Notes: a model not told the origin generated them from the sequence alone. A DNA stretch of 64,000 nucleotides from Geobacter sp. SVR (GCF_016865365.1 NZ_AP024469.1:3564501-3628500); one strand, 5' to 3'. Positions 37,382-48,235 are shown, numbered from the stretch's first letter. Numbers and translations are program-made.

Positions 37382-37419
37382 GCATCCGGGAGTAGTGTCC
37401 CGGGGCAGCCGCCGGATGC
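37382..37419 (+). terminator. Stem-loop after draT
   Basis: GCATCCGG and CCGGATGC pair across a 22-base interior that itself contains GGGA/TCCC. It begins two bases after the draT stop. No U-tract follows. The rest of 37420-37631 shows no gene, only an AT-rich promoter-like stretch with ATTTTCGAAAAT near 37590. Confidence 0.45.
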
Positions 37420-37631
37420 CATGCTCCTGCCGACAGCCCGCGAGAAATACCAGACTCGTCTTGCAAACAGCGAAATATCCCGCCAAGGCATAGTAGCTGC
37501 ACTCCTCCAGCCCCACGATCCTCCTGCCCTGCCCGGCTGTACAGCATGACCGAAAGACCGCGGGATTGGTGGTAATAAAATCTTTAAAATTATTTTCGAA
37601 AATTTTATGCACTTTTTAGCGGCAGGTTAGA

Positions 37632-37668
37632 CTCCTTGTGTAGGGTGGCCTCCATCACAAACAAGGAG
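37632..37668 (+). promoter_or_regulatory. Hairpin that can mask the ribosome site of the next gene
   Basis: CTCCTTGT (37632-37639) is the exact complement of ACAAGGAG (37661-37668), and the latter contains the Shine-Dalgarno of the gene starting at 37677. The mRNA leader could therefore fold so as to hide its own ribosome site. Confidence 0.5.
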
Positions 37669-37676
37669 GCTGTATC

Positions 37677-38327
37677 ATGAACAAGATCAAACTGCTGTAT
37701 GACGTCACGCGGGCCATGAGGAACCAGAAGAAAATAAGCGGTGTTCTCCAGGCGCAGATACGAAAGGACCAGGAAGAAATCGTCTCTCTGCGGAACACGT
37801 TCGAAACCGGTGAGGCGGGAAAAACCAGAATAACGGCTTCCTCCGAGCTGAACCTGGACAACGGGCATGTGACGCGGGAAAGCACCACCGAATTCGATTT
37901 CCCCGGCCATGACCGCCCCGGTTGCGGTATGCTGCACCGGTTGTTTCAACGGCATCACGGTTCCCATGGCTGCTGCGGGATACGGGGCCTGTTCGGCAAG
38001 CTCTCCCTCGTCTTCGGCATTCTGAGCAGCCTGAAGGTAGAGGAGAAGGGAGACGGAGCAGCCGTCATTTCCCTTGACCTGGATGAACTTCCTGATGAAT
38101 TATCGAAGATGTTTCTGGATAAGATGCAGTACAAGAACGACTGCCTCGCCCATCACGGTTTCCTCAAGGAGCATCTCAAGGCGGAAAGCCTGAACGGCAC
38201 ACTGGTAGTGACGGTCAACAGGGACCGCATCATCGAGACCATAACCATCAATGCAACGAGCGCGGCACGGGACGAAAATGACGCCCGCCACACCATGGCA
38301 GCGGACGCGGAAGTGCGGTTTGCCTGA
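37677..38327 (+). CDS. Unrecognised soluble protein linked to a two-component system
   Basis: 216 residues. The first 60 residues are basic and helical (YDVTRAMRNQKKISGVLQAQIRKDQ), the middle has a His/Cys-rich stretch (GCGMLHRLFQRHHGSHGCCG, about 83-102), and the rest alternates helix and strand. There is no signal peptide or clear membrane span. AAGGAGG precedes the ATG, within the hairpin at 37632-37668. It is 99 bases upstream of a sensor kinase gene on the same strand. Possibly a target or helper of that system; family unknown. The His/Cys patch might bind metal. Confidence 0.65.
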   Translation: MNKIKLLYDVTRAMRNQKKISGVLQAQIRKDQEEIVSLRNTFETGEAGKTRITASSELNLDNGHVTRESTTEFDFPGHDRPGCGMLHRLFQRHHGSHGCCGIRGLFGKLSLVFGILSSLKVEEKGDGAAVISLDLDELPDELSKMFLDKMQYKNDCLAHHGFLKEHLKAESLNGTLVVTVNRDRIIETITINATSAARDENDARHTMAADAEVRFA

Positions 38328-38426
38328 ACCGTTCGAGCCGCAGGCACGGATGAAGCAACCGGCATCACAGGACAGGGGCGCGGGAAATCCCACGCTCCTG
38401 CCCTATTTCAATGCCAGGAGTACGTA

Positions 38427-39608
38427 ATGAGATTGTTCCGACGCAACCGACCCATACCCTGCGAAGAGGGGCAATGCGCTTCTCTCCGGAGTTTGCACGA
38501 CCATTTCCACCAGCACCGGCGGGAGTTCATCGCCTATCATCGCTACTTCCGCTATGCCCGGCCGTTTGTGCTCCTTTTCAATATCGTCATCCTCTACCTG
38601 CTGTTCCGCTGGGCCGGCATCAAGGCCATCGGGGTATTCTTCGCCGTTCTGATCGTCTTCAAGGAACTGTTCATGTTCGTGTTTCTGAGACGACTGGAAA
38701 AGCGGATCATCACCCCCATCCAGGAGCTGAGGCGGGGAGTGGACCAGATCGCCGACGGCAAGTACGACGTGCGGGTGGCATGCCAGGTGCCCAACGACCT
38801 GGGGCTGCTGATCGTCTCATTCAACGAGATGGCCCATAAGCTTCAGAAGGCCGAGCAGTTGAAGAGCGAGTACGAGGAAAACAGAAAAAGCCTGATCACC
38901 AACATCTCCCACGACCTGAAGACCCCCATCGCGGCGATTCAGGGGTATATCGAAGCGGTACTGGAAGGGGAGGAACTGCCGCCCGAAAAGCGGGACAAAT
39001 ACCTGAGAACCATCTACCATAACGTGTCGTATCTGAATCACCTCATCGACGACCTGTTTCTGTTCTCCAAGCTCGACATGCAGAAACTGGAGTTCAATTT
39101 CGTCACGGTCCCGATCCGCAGCTACATCGCCGACCTGATGGAGGAGTATCAACTGGAACTGGAGGGGCTGAACATACCGCTCCTGATCTCCGATACCCTG
39201 ACGGACAACCCGCAGGTCTGCATGGACTGCAAACGGATGTACCAGGCCATCAACAACATCGTCAGAAACGCGGTCGGGCACGGACCGGACCAGGGGTTAT
39301 CGCTCCGGGTGACGCTGTACCGGAAGGACGCCATGATCGCCCTGGATATCCGGGACAACGGGCCGGGCATCCCCCAGGACAAGTTGCCGCATATCTTTGC
39401 CCGGTTTTACCGGATCGACACGGAGCGGACCAAAAACTTCGAAAGCACCGGGCTCGGGCTGGCCATCACCAAGGAGTTGGTCCAGGCCCATGGGGGGAAG
39501 GTCGCTGTGTGGAGCCGGGAGGGAGAAGGGACCTGCTTTACCATCATGCTGCCGGAGTACTCCGGGTGGGGGAATGAGGATGAAAAACGTCCTGATCATC
39601 GAGGATGA
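38427..39608 (+). CDS. Sensor histidine kinase
   Basis: 393 residues. Two close membrane segments (RPFVLLFNIVILYLLF and IGVFFAVLIVFKELFMFVF, about 46-90) leave almost no periplasmic loop, so the signal is probably sensed in the membrane or cytoplasm. HAMP follows (about 90-140), then H-box ITNISHDLKTPIAAIQGYIE, N-box NNIVRNAVGHG, G1 DNGPGIPQDKLPHIF and G2 STGLGLAI. The stop overlaps the response regulator gene by 29 bases. CCAGGAG precedes the ATG. Confidence 0.92.
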   Translation: MRLFRRNRPIPCEEGQCASLRSLHDHFHQHRREFIAYHRYFRYARPFVLLFNIVILYLLFRWAGIKAIGVFFAVLIVFKELFMFVFLRRLEKRIITPIQELRRGVDQIADGKYDVRVACQVPNDLGLLIVSFNEMAHKLQKAEQLKSEYEENRKSLITNISHDLKTPIAAIQGYIEAVLEGEELPPEKRDKYLRTIYHNVSYLNHLIDDLFLFSKLDMQKLEFNFVTVPIRSYIADLMEEYQLELEGLNIPLLISDTLTDNPQVCMDCKRMYQAINNIVRNAVGHGPDQGLSLRVTLYRKDAMIALDIRDNGPGIPQDKLPHIFARFYRIDTERTKNFESTGLGLAITKELVQAHGGKVAVWSREGEGTCFTIMLPEYSGWGNEDEKRPDHRG

Positions 39609-40266
39609 TCTCAATATCGCCGAGCTGGAGCGGGACTATCTGCAACTGAACGGCTATCGTACCGAAATCGCCCAGGATGGAGCGGCCGGCCTCAAGCGGG
39701 CCCTCTCGGGCCAGTTCGACATTGTCGTCGTTGATTTGATGCTGCCCGGGAGAAACGGTTACGAGATCATTGCCGAGGTGCGTAAATCCCTTGAGATCCC
39801 GATCATTGTTGTTTCGGCGAAAAGCGAGGATATCGACAAGATCAGGGGGTTGGATATCGGCGCCGACGATTATATGACCAAGCCGTTCAGCCCGACCGAA
39901 TTCGTGGCCCGGATCAAGTCCCATGTGAAGCGCTACGAGCGGCTCACGGGGAACGGCGATAACCAGGGGATGATCCTGCACAAGGGGCTGGAGATCAACA
40001 CCGCTTCGCACCAGGTCTTCGTCAACGGCAAAGAGGTTCAGCTGACTACGAAGGAGTACGAGATCCTGGTCTTTCTCGCCTCCCACCCGAACATCGTTTT
40101 TACCAAGGAACGCCTGCTGGATGCCATCTGGGGGAACGAATATTTCGGCGACACTGCCACCATTGCCGTGCATACCCATAAGATCCGCAAAAAGATCGAG
40201 ACCGATCCGGCGAATCCGGAATACATCGAAACCATTTGGGGCACCGGCTACCGTTTCAAGCTGTAG
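39580..40266 (+). CDS. OmpR-family response regulator
   Basis: 228 residues. Receiver domain with acidic EDD, phospho-acceptor Asp in VVDLMLPG, Thr/Ser in VVSAKSED and Lys in MTKPFSP. The C-terminal winged helix includes LTTKEYEILVFLASHPNIVFTKERLLDAIWG and YIETIWGTGYRFKL. It is cotranscribed with the kinase. Targets are unknown; the upstream 216-residue gene is a candidate. An ATG six bases earlier (39574) is possible. Confidence 0.92.
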   Translation: MKNVLIIEDDLNIAELERDYLQLNGYRTEIAQDGAAGLKRALSGQFDIVVVDLMLPGRNGYEIIAEVRKSLEIPIIVVSAKSEDIDKIRGLDIGADDYMTKPFSPTEFVARIKSHVKRYERLTGNGDNQGMILHKGLEINTASHQVFVNGKEVQLTTKEYEILVFLASHPNIVFTKERLLDAIWGNEYFGDTATIAVHTHKIRKKIETDPANPEYIETIWGTGYRFKL

Positions 40267-40334
40267 CCGGCAGCCAAAGGAAAGCTTGGCCATCCGTCAT
40301 CGCCCCCCCGGGCTGAGCGCACGTATCTCCCGAC

Positions 40335-40736
40335 TCAGTCCCCCTCCCGCCTGTTGACGATCCGGTCCGCCTCCTTGAGGATACGCAACTCAACGTAATC
40401 GTAGCGCGAGGGTGAATGGTGGTTGCCGATGATCTCGCATACCCTGGCCGTCTTATCAGGGGGAAAGTCGATGCCTGACAGCAGCTCCCGCGCAATGGGA
40501 GGGCCGTATTCCTCCTGGGTTTTACCGTTGTTGTAGCCGTGCAATTCTTCGGAACGTTTGATGCCGATATCGTGCAGCAGGGCCGAGGCCACGAGCACTT
40601 CGTAATCCCAGCCGTCCGCGTCTTCCGCAATATTCTCGCAGTGCCGCAGCACCTCCAGGGCGTGATTGATCCTCCGGACATCATCTCCGAAGTGATCCAC
40701 CAGCAGTTTTGCTACTCTCCCCTTGAAGTAATCCAT
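40335..40736 (-). CDS. HD-domain phosphohydrolase
   Basis: 133 residues. The metal-binding pattern is complete: His in RINHALEVLRH, LLHDIG for the HD doublet, and IIGNHHS with a later D in LKEADRIVN. Small stand-alone HD proteins hydrolyse nucleotides or other phosphate esters; the substrate is unknown. It is the last gene of the minus-strand series downstream of the anf operon, 93 bases after the rubrerythrin-like gene. Confidence 0.85.
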   Translation of the reverse strand: MDYFKGRVAKLLVDHFGDDVRRINHALEVLRHCENIAEDADGWDYEVLVASALLHDIGIKRSEELHGYNNGKTQEEYGPPIARELLSGIDFPPDKTARVCEIIGNHHSPSRYDYVELRILKEADRIVNRREGD

Positions 40737-40829
40737 GCTGACATCCTCCGGTTGAATTGGGTCTGATGTATGTGCACCATACCCTATACCGGAAAGGTAT
40801 CTTTGACGCGCATCAAATCCGCAAGGTTT

Positions 40830-41318
40830 TCAGATGCGCTCCGCAGCCTCCGGCCCTTCTCCGCAGACGGGACAATCCTCCGGCTCATGTCCCTGATACA
40901 GATAGCCACATACCATGCAGAGGCAAAACTCCGCCGACGCGCCCTCCTCCCATTCCGCACGCGCGGTCTCGTACAGGCCGATGTTCTTCATCATCGCCGA
41001 CCTGGCGCGCAGAAAGGCATGCCGTATGTCCGCCTGCTGTTCCTTCCGTGCGGTTTCGATCAGAACGGGATACAGCTCATCGGCTTCGTGGACTTCCCCG
41101 GCAATGACCGCTGCCAGGTTTTCCGCCGGCGACCGCACTACAGCCAGCGCTTCCAGGCAGATATCGGCACGAACTTTCCGGGACTGTGCCGCGGCCCGAA
41201 AGAGGCAGGCTGCCGGCTTATGCCCGTCGATTTCGGCCTGCCGGGCAAAGGCCAGCAGCGTCACATAGGCCCGGGCATTTCGCGCAAGAGCCTCATCCAG
41301 ATGTGCCGTCGATTTCAC
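40830..41318 (-). CDS. Rubrerythrin-like protein with degenerate di-iron site and C-terminal rubredoxin domain
   Basis: 162 residues starting at GTG. The four-helix part keeps Glu in LDEALARNARAY and both Glu in AGEVHEADELYP. The positions aligned with the ExxH ligand pairs of Desulfovibrio rubrerythrin read AAQSRKVRAD and SAMMKNIG, without the expected Glu and His. The C-terminus is rubredoxin-like (CLCMVCG...CPVCG). Electron transfer through the rubredoxin-type iron is plausible; a normal peroxidase di-iron centre is not. It follows the PNPOx-like gene by 28 bases. Confidence 0.75.
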   Translation of the reverse strand: MKSTAHLDEALARNARAYVTLLAFARQAEIDGHKPAACLFRAAAQSRKVRADICLEALAVVRSPAENLAAVIAGEVHEADELYPVLIETARKEQQADIRHAFLRARSAMMKNIGLYETARAEWEEGASAEFCLCMVCGYLYQGHEPEDCPVCGEGPEAAERI

Positions 41319-41346
41319 TGTTTGCCGCTCCCATGCCCCTGCTTCA

Positions 41347-41841
41347 TCACACGCCGTGCTTCTTGCCCTGCAATGAAACGATATCGATGCGGATCACCGC
41401 GGTGCGGTCAAGGTTGGTCTGAGGGTATTCGAATTTCTGTTCGGAAAAATGCGCCACAATCAGGTCCAGGGCCTTGATCTTTTCCGCCGCATCCTCCACG
41501 AACACCGCCTTGCCCATGCCGATCACGGTGCGGTGCCGCGCCTCGAAATCGCAGGCCTCGTCGCTTTCGATGAAGCCGTGATCCACGCTGATCTCGAAGC
41601 AGACGTTGTTGTTGCGCATGATGATCTCTATCTTCCTTCCCGCCTGGGCCGAGTGAAAATAGAGCGCCGTGCCGTCGAAGGCATAAAAGACCGGCACCAG
41701 AAATGGCAGCTCGCCATCCACCAGGGCGATATGCATCAGTTTTTCCGAGCGGATGATGGCATCGATTTCGGTGCGGTCGGTGATCTCCCGGTCCTTGCGC
41801 CGCAGCGGACCGTGGGGATGGTGGTGTGCAGGTTCCTGCAT
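41347..41841 (-). CDS. PNPOx-like flavin-binding split-barrel protein
   Basis: 164 residues from ATG 41841 (AAAGGAGG upstream). RRKDREITDRTEIDAII, LPFLVPVFYAFDGTALYFHSA and GRKIEIIMRNNNVCFEIS are typical of pyridoxamine-phosphate-oxidase-like FMN (or heme/F420) proteins such as NimA relatives. The N-terminus has a His cluster (AHHHPHG). Its place behind anfO suggests a redox helper for the Fe-only system; the equivalence to Anf3-type oxidases is untested. Confidence 0.78.
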   Translation of the reverse strand: MQEPAHHHPHGPLRRKDREITDRTEIDAIIRSEKLMHIALVDGELPFLVPVFYAFDGTALYFHSAQAGRKIEIIMRNNNVCFEISVDHGFIESDEACDFEARHRTVIGMGKAVFVEDAAEKIKALDLIVAHFSEQKFEYPQTNLDRTAVIRIDIVSLQGKKHGV

Positions 41842-41859
41842 GGTAATTCCTCCTTTAGA

Positions 41860-41997
41860 AGGTTGTTGAAAAACGGGCATCTCGCCGCCGTCCTCATCAG
41901 CCACCTTGTGCGGCGTAGCGCTGTTTACACCTTTGGGTGCTTACGCCTCCGCGGGGTTTCCTGCGGGTGCGACGATCTACCCATTTTTGAACAACCT
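41860..41997. repeat. Miniature inverted-repeat element A
   Basis: AGGTTGTTGAAAAACGGG at one end pairs with CCCATTTTTGAACAACCT at the other. The interior holds CTTGTGCGGCGTA (41905-41917) and TACGCCTCCGCG (41942-41953), which also occur in the element at 44949-45062. It fills the spacer between the PNPOx-like and GGCT-like genes. Confidence 0.7.
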
Positions 41998-42016
41998 GAG
42001 AATTTCAACAGCCTGT

Positions 42017-42619
42017 TTAGTCAACGTGGAAACAGTTCTCTGTGTCTCCATGTCTCAGCGCCGAATTCAGATTTAACGCGCCACAGTCGCAGGACATCGT
42101 GCCGAAGGTGGAGGACTGCTCGCGTTCGAAGATGCGCGGCACGGGAAAGGTTGCCTGTTTGGTTCTGATCCGCCGCACGGTTTCAATATAGGGGACCGGC
42201 AGGCCGTGGGCAACGGCGCCGGCCAGGATGGTCTCAAGATAGTCTTCACTGGGCGGCTGCTGCGGTCCGCCGTGATAAAATTTTCTGTACAGCAGCACAG
42301 GATAGGTCGTGCCGTCAACTCCAATAACTTCGGTCGGAAGCAGAAAATAATCGCCGGTGCCGTCCAAACGCACATCCAGCCAGGAATCAAGGCGTTCGGT
42401 GTCCCAGAACGAGAGTTTGTACACCACCCCCCAGAGATCCTCGCCGGGGTGGTCGATCAGAGTTGCCGCCCCACCATCCCAGCGTTTGGAGTAGCCGAAA
42501 AAGGCAAGGCTGTGGTCGGGCAAGCGGGCAACCGTCACCGGCTCCGGTTTAGAGCAGCGCGAAGCGATCAAGCGTGGATTCATGTTGGCAGCATAGGAGA
42601 AAATAAGGTGGTCACTCAT
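42017..42619 (-). CDS. Gamma-glutamylcyclotransferase-like (GGCT) fold protein of the anf operon
   Basis: 200 residues. FSYAANMNPRLIASRC is the GGCT YxSNM substrate loop, and LAFFGYSKRWDGGAATLIDHPGEDLWGVVYKLSFWDTERLDSW follows the family order. At the usual catalytic Glu position (LDxxEG) the sequence reads LDSWLDV, so classical cyclotransferase activity is doubtful. The C-terminal tail includes a CDCG motif, and the last ~20 residues lie in repeat-like DNA. It follows anfO on the same strand across a short inverted repeat. A role in Fe-only nitrogenase is inferred from position only. Confidence 0.7.
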   Translation of the reverse strand: MSDHLIFSYAANMNPRLIASRCSKPEPVTVARLPDHSLAFFGYSKRWDGGAATLIDHPGEDLWGVVYKLSFWDTERLDSWLDVRLDGTGDYFLLPTEVIGVDGTTYPVLLYRKFYHGGPQQPPSEDYLETILAGAVAHGLPVPYIETVRRIRTKQATFPVPRIFEREQSSTFGTMSCDCGALNLNSALRHGDTENCFHVD

Positions 42620-42661
42620 CTGATGTACCTCTTTTGTTAATCAAAAACGGCAGTCAGACAC

Positions 42662-42715
42662 AGAGAACACAGGGAAATTACTACGACAACAGATTGAATT
42701 TCCTCTGTGATCTCT
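42662..42715. repeat. Inverted repeat between the GGCT-like gene and anfO
   Basis: AGAGAACACAGGGAAATT pairs imperfectly with AATTTCCTCTGTGATCTCT. It occupies most of the 116-base spacer and resembles the CACAGAG-type intergenic repeats seen widely in such genomes. Confidence 0.55.
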
Positions 42716-42735
42716 ACGGCAAATACTTTTACAGG

Positions 42736-43497
42736 TTAATCCGGCTGGACCGCTTCGTCCTTGTTCGGAACAACCAGCACCTTGAACCCCTTCCCGGTGC
42801 TGTCAGGCACCTCAGATGCAACGGCCAGGTTCAGTTTGTACAACTCCCGGGCAAACCAGCGCGGCGGGTGATCGCAGAGTATTTCCAGTTGCTTGAAGGC
42901 GACCCCGGCCATGAACGGGACCAGCACCTCTTTCGAGTTGAGGCTGGCATCGTTGTTGAGAATCTCCGCCAGGTCAATCCGATAGTATCCGTTGCCCAGC
43001 GGCTGCGGCATGGGCAACGGTCTGCCGGATTCCGGTTTCCCGCCATCCGCTTGGTGGGGTGTGCTGCCGGAGCGGTGCGGGGAGCAGCCTCCGCCGCAGC
43101 CCGCATGGCGTACCGGCGTGCCGCAGGTAGAGCCGGCCGCGGCACGGGCTGTCTGTGCCGCCACAAAATCCCGGTCATGCCGGGCAACGGAATCCAGTTG
43201 TTCCAGCAGCGATCCTGCCGACTTCCAGGTGCGGAAGCCGTGCTCTTCCTTGAGCACGGCATGGAGCAGTCCCCTGAGCTCGCGGACCACAAACACCTTG
43301 CAATCATCGAGGTGGGCCACGGCATGCCTGATGCCGGCCTTGATCTCCGACAGCGACAGATCCGGGTTCATATCAAGAGGCACCTCTTTTGTTTTCAGCC
43401 AGCCCCCTTCCGGGTCCTCTTCATAGAGACATATCCGCCCCTTTTCATGGAAGCCGGCCACGCTACCGTGGGTATTGACATAGCTTGCGATCTTCAT
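42736..43497 (-). CDS. anfO: AnfO, Fe-only nitrogenase accessory protein
   Basis: 253 residues. N-terminal IASYVNTHGSVAGFHEKGRICLYE, HLDDCKVFVVRELRGLLHAVLKEEHGF and the C-terminal YRIDLAEILNNDASLNSKEVLVPFMAGVAFKQLEILCDHPPRWF match the AnfO family. A low-complexity linker rich in Cys, Gly and His (about 122-150, with CGGGC) joins the halves. AnfO is encoded after anfK in Fe-only systems and is needed for full diazotrophic growth in some hosts; its chemistry is unknown. It follows anfK by 34 bases. Confidence 0.88.
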   Translation of the reverse strand: MKIASYVNTHGSVAGFHEKGRICLYEEDPEGGWLKTKEVPLDMNPDLSLSEIKAGIRHAVAHLDDCKVFVVRELRGLLHAVLKEEHGFRTWKSAGSLLEQLDSVARHDRDFVAAQTARAAAGSTCGTPVRHAGCGGGCSPHRSGSTPHQADGGKPESGRPLPMPQPLGNGYYRIDLAEILNNDASLNSKEVLVPFMAGVAFKQLEILCDHPPRWFARELYKLNLAVASEVPDSTGKGFKVLVVPNKDEAVQPD

Positions 43498-43531
43498 GGG
43501 ATCACCTCATCAGGCGGGCACGGACAGCGCG

Positions 43532-44920
43532 CTACCAGACATTCAGAATCCACTCTTTGTTCTTCTTGTATTCCATGTCGGTAAACAGGGCGTTTGCCAT
43601 CTGTTCGCCAAGCCAGGTCGCACCGGCATACCCCACCACCGGATAGCGGTACATGCCGGCACGGTCATAGGTGGGGAACCCGACCCGCACCATGGGGATG
43701 GCGTTGTCGATGGCGACGAAGCGTCCCTTGGAGTGGCCGAGGATCAGGTCCAGTTCCAGCCCCTTGTTCTTGATGCGGTCCTCCAGGTCCCAGAAATCGG
43801 CGTTGGTGACCACTTCCATGTGCCAGTCGACATTTTCCTGCATTGCCAGCAGGCGCGGATCTTCCTTGTAGCGCACGTTGTCGTCGCCGAGCAACAGCAA
43901 GACCGGCTTCATTTCCAGGTCGATACAGAACTCGGCCAGTCCGATCACCAGATCCGGGTTGCCGTAAATGGCCACCTTTTTCTCGGCCAGGAACAGGTGG
44001 GTGAGATCGGTCAGGGCGTCGATGGCCATGCCGCGTTCCTTTACCAGTGACTGGGGGATCGGCTTGCCGGTCAGTTGTTTCAGATTGTGCAGGAAGGTAT
44101 CGGTGTTGCGGATGCCGATCGGCGTCGGGCCGATGATGGTCGGCAGGTCGAATTCCTGCTGAAGCCATTCGGCGGCCCTGCTCCCCTCGTAGCGGTTAAG
44201 GGCGATGGTGCCGACCGCATTGGCGGTGCTGCGCAGGTCATCCATGGTCGTGCTGCCGTGGGAGATGGCGCTGCCATCCGGCATCAGGGGTGAATCGAAA
44301 CTTTCGATCTCGAACAGCACGGTGGCATCGATATCCATTTCTTCCAGCAGATGTTTGAGCGCCGTGACATCTCCCGGATTGACCCAGCCGGTCAGCACGT
44401 TCAGCTTGCCGTTCGGCTCCCCCTTGGTGGCAAAGTGCTTGACAAAGTCCCGCACCGCCACGTCGTACCCGCCGATCATGCTGCCCACGAAGCTGGGGGT
44501 ATGAATGGCGATCAGATGCACCTCGCGGTCCGGATATTTTTCCTTGAGCAGCCCTTCGTTGAGCTTTTTGATCACACCGTCGATATCGTCGCCGATTACC
44601 TCGGTCGAGCAGGTGGTGATGATCGGGATCACCTTGACGTGCGGATAGCGCGCCAGCAGCACGTCGACCCCTTCCTCGACCCGGTTGCAGGCACCGAATA
44701 CGGCGCCATCCTCATGCACGGACGAGGAGGCTATCTCGAAGCTCTCCTTGAAGTGCTGCGAGAAGATCAGGCGCACGAACATCACGCAGCCCTGGCCGCC
44801 ATGGACCAGGCCGATGCAGTCCTTGATGCCGATGCTGGCGAACTGGGCCCCGGCCGGCTGACAGGTGAAGATGGGATTGATCGTGCCGATGCGGTCTTTT
44901 ACCTTTATTTCGCAGTTCAT
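43532..44920 (-). CDS. anfK: AnfK, Fe-only nitrogenase beta subunit
   Basis: 462 residues, the normal AnfK length. It starts MNCEIKVKDRIGTINPIF at ATG 44920, with AAAAGGAACC upstream. P-cluster Cys lie in FTCQPAGAQ, HGGQGCVMF and TTCSTEVIGDD. GPTPIGIRNTD and the C-terminal KKNKEWILNVW are strongly AnfK-like. It pairs with AnfD and AnfG to form the FeFe protein that reduces N2. It is separated from anfG by a 163-base repeat-containing spacer. Confidence 0.96.
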   Translation of the reverse strand: MNCEIKVKDRIGTINPIFTCQPAGAQFASIGIKDCIGLVHGGQGCVMFVRLIFSQHFKESFEIASSSVHEDGAVFGACNRVEEGVDVLLARYPHVKVIPIITTCSTEVIGDDIDGVIKKLNEGLLKEKYPDREVHLIAIHTPSFVGSMIGGYDVAVRDFVKHFATKGEPNGKLNVLTGWVNPGDVTALKHLLEEMDIDATVLFEIESFDSPLMPDGSAISHGSTTMDDLRSTANAVGTIALNRYEGSRAAEWLQQEFDLPTIIGPTPIGIRNTDTFLHNLKQLTGKPIPQSLVKERGMAIDALTDLTHLFLAEKKVAIYGNPDLVIGLAEFCIDLEMKPVLLLLGDDNVRYKEDPRLLAMQENVDWHMEVVTNADFWDLEDRIKNKGLELDLILGHSKGRFVAIDNAIPMVRVGFPTYDRAGMYRYPVVGYAGATWLGEQMANALFTDMEYKKNKEWILNVW

Positions 44921-44948
44921 GGCAGGTTCCTTTTCTTGGTTTCTGTTT

Positions 44949-45062
44949 CGAAAAGCGGGGATTTTTTCTTCTGGCAAGAAAATCGAGGGATTGCGCGGAG
45001 GCGTACTAGTAGTACGCCGCACAAGCAAGACCGATGATTGACGCCGCCAGGGGGAAAAAGCA
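44949..45062. repeat. Palindromic repeat element B between anfG and anfK
   Basis: The core GGCGTACTAGTAGTACGCC (45000-45018) is a nearly complete palindrome. Flanks read CGCGGAGGCGTA and TACGCCGCACAAG, the reverse complements of the conserved blocks in element A (41860-41997). T-rich and A-rich ends (ATTTTTTC and GAAAAAG) bracket it. On the anf mRNA it would form a strong hairpin between anfG and anfK. Confidence 0.7.
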
Positions 45063-45083
45063 CCCTTTCCGGACGGAAACTTC

Positions 45084-45512
45084 TTAGTAATTCACTACAG
45101 TCAGCTCAAGGTTGAGCGACCCGTCGATGGTCAGCCAGTCCAGGCGCGCATTCAGCGTGCGCATGAGGGCTTTGATGTCGTCCTTGGCCATCTCCTTGAT
45201 CCAGGGAAAACGCTCCCGGTAGGCCCGGTCCAGCAGGACCGCATCCACCCAGTAGCACTTCTCCAGCCCGGTCGGGTTTTCCACCGGCTCGTCGCAGAGC
45301 AGTTGGGCTGTCTTGGCGAGAATGTTGGCGTTCTGTTTGCGCCGGTCCCAGCCCCGGGAATTGAACTGCCAGAGACAGTTTTTCATGATGTAATTTTCCA
45401 GGGGGGCGATCTTGTCCCTGGTATCCTGATCGACCTCGGCCAAGGGGTCGCTGGTATAGACCCGCTGGTACTTCCGTTCGGCCATGTTTTTCGGTTTGTG
45501 GTTGGCACTCAT
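45084..45512 (-). CDS. anfG: AnfG, delta subunit of Fe-only nitrogenase
   Basis: 142 residues. DKIAPLENYIMKNCLWQFNSRGWDRRKQNANILAKTAQLLCDEP and YRERFPWIKEMAKDDIKALMRTLNARLDWLTIDGSLN are diagnostic of the delta subunit, which exists only in V and Fe-only nitrogenases. It is needed for the alpha2beta2delta2 complex. AAAAGGAGT precedes the ATG; the gap to anfD is 15 bases. Confidence 0.95.
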   Translation of the reverse strand: MSANHKPKNMAERKYQRVYTSDPLAEVDQDTRDKIAPLENYIMKNCLWQFNSRGWDRRKQNANILAKTAQLLCDEPVENPTGLEKCYWVDAVLLDRAYRERFPWIKEMAKDDIKALMRTLNARLDWLTIDGSLNLELTVVNY

Positions 45513-45527
45513 GTCAAACTCCTTTTA

Positions 45528-47114
<1,587 letters not shown>

Positions 47115-47159
47115 TCAGTCTCCTTGTGAGTCTTTACATGGTGTGAGCAAACTTCACCT

Positions 47160-47298
47160 GCAATGGAACACGGATTTCGCGGATGCGATGGATTTTCACG
47201 GATTTCACCCAAACCGCATTGTTTTTTAAAAATTCGCGCTAATCCGCCCAAATCCTGCTTTTTCTTCAGGCCCGTTTTGTGGGTCCGCGTTCCATTGC
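47160..47298. repeat. MITE-like element between anfH and anfD
   Basis: GCAATGGAACACGGA at the left end and TCCGCGTTCCATTGC at the right are inverted repeats matching at 14 of 15 positions. The 139-base interior carries further CGGATTT copies. It occupies most of the 224-base anfH-anfD spacer. Confidence 0.65.
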
Positions 47299-47335
47299 CT
47301 TGCGTTTTTTTTGTGCGAGATGCTTCCGACGGGGC

Positions 47336-48211
<876 letters not shown>

Positions 48212-48235
48212 TCATCAGCGCTTACAATCCTATTG

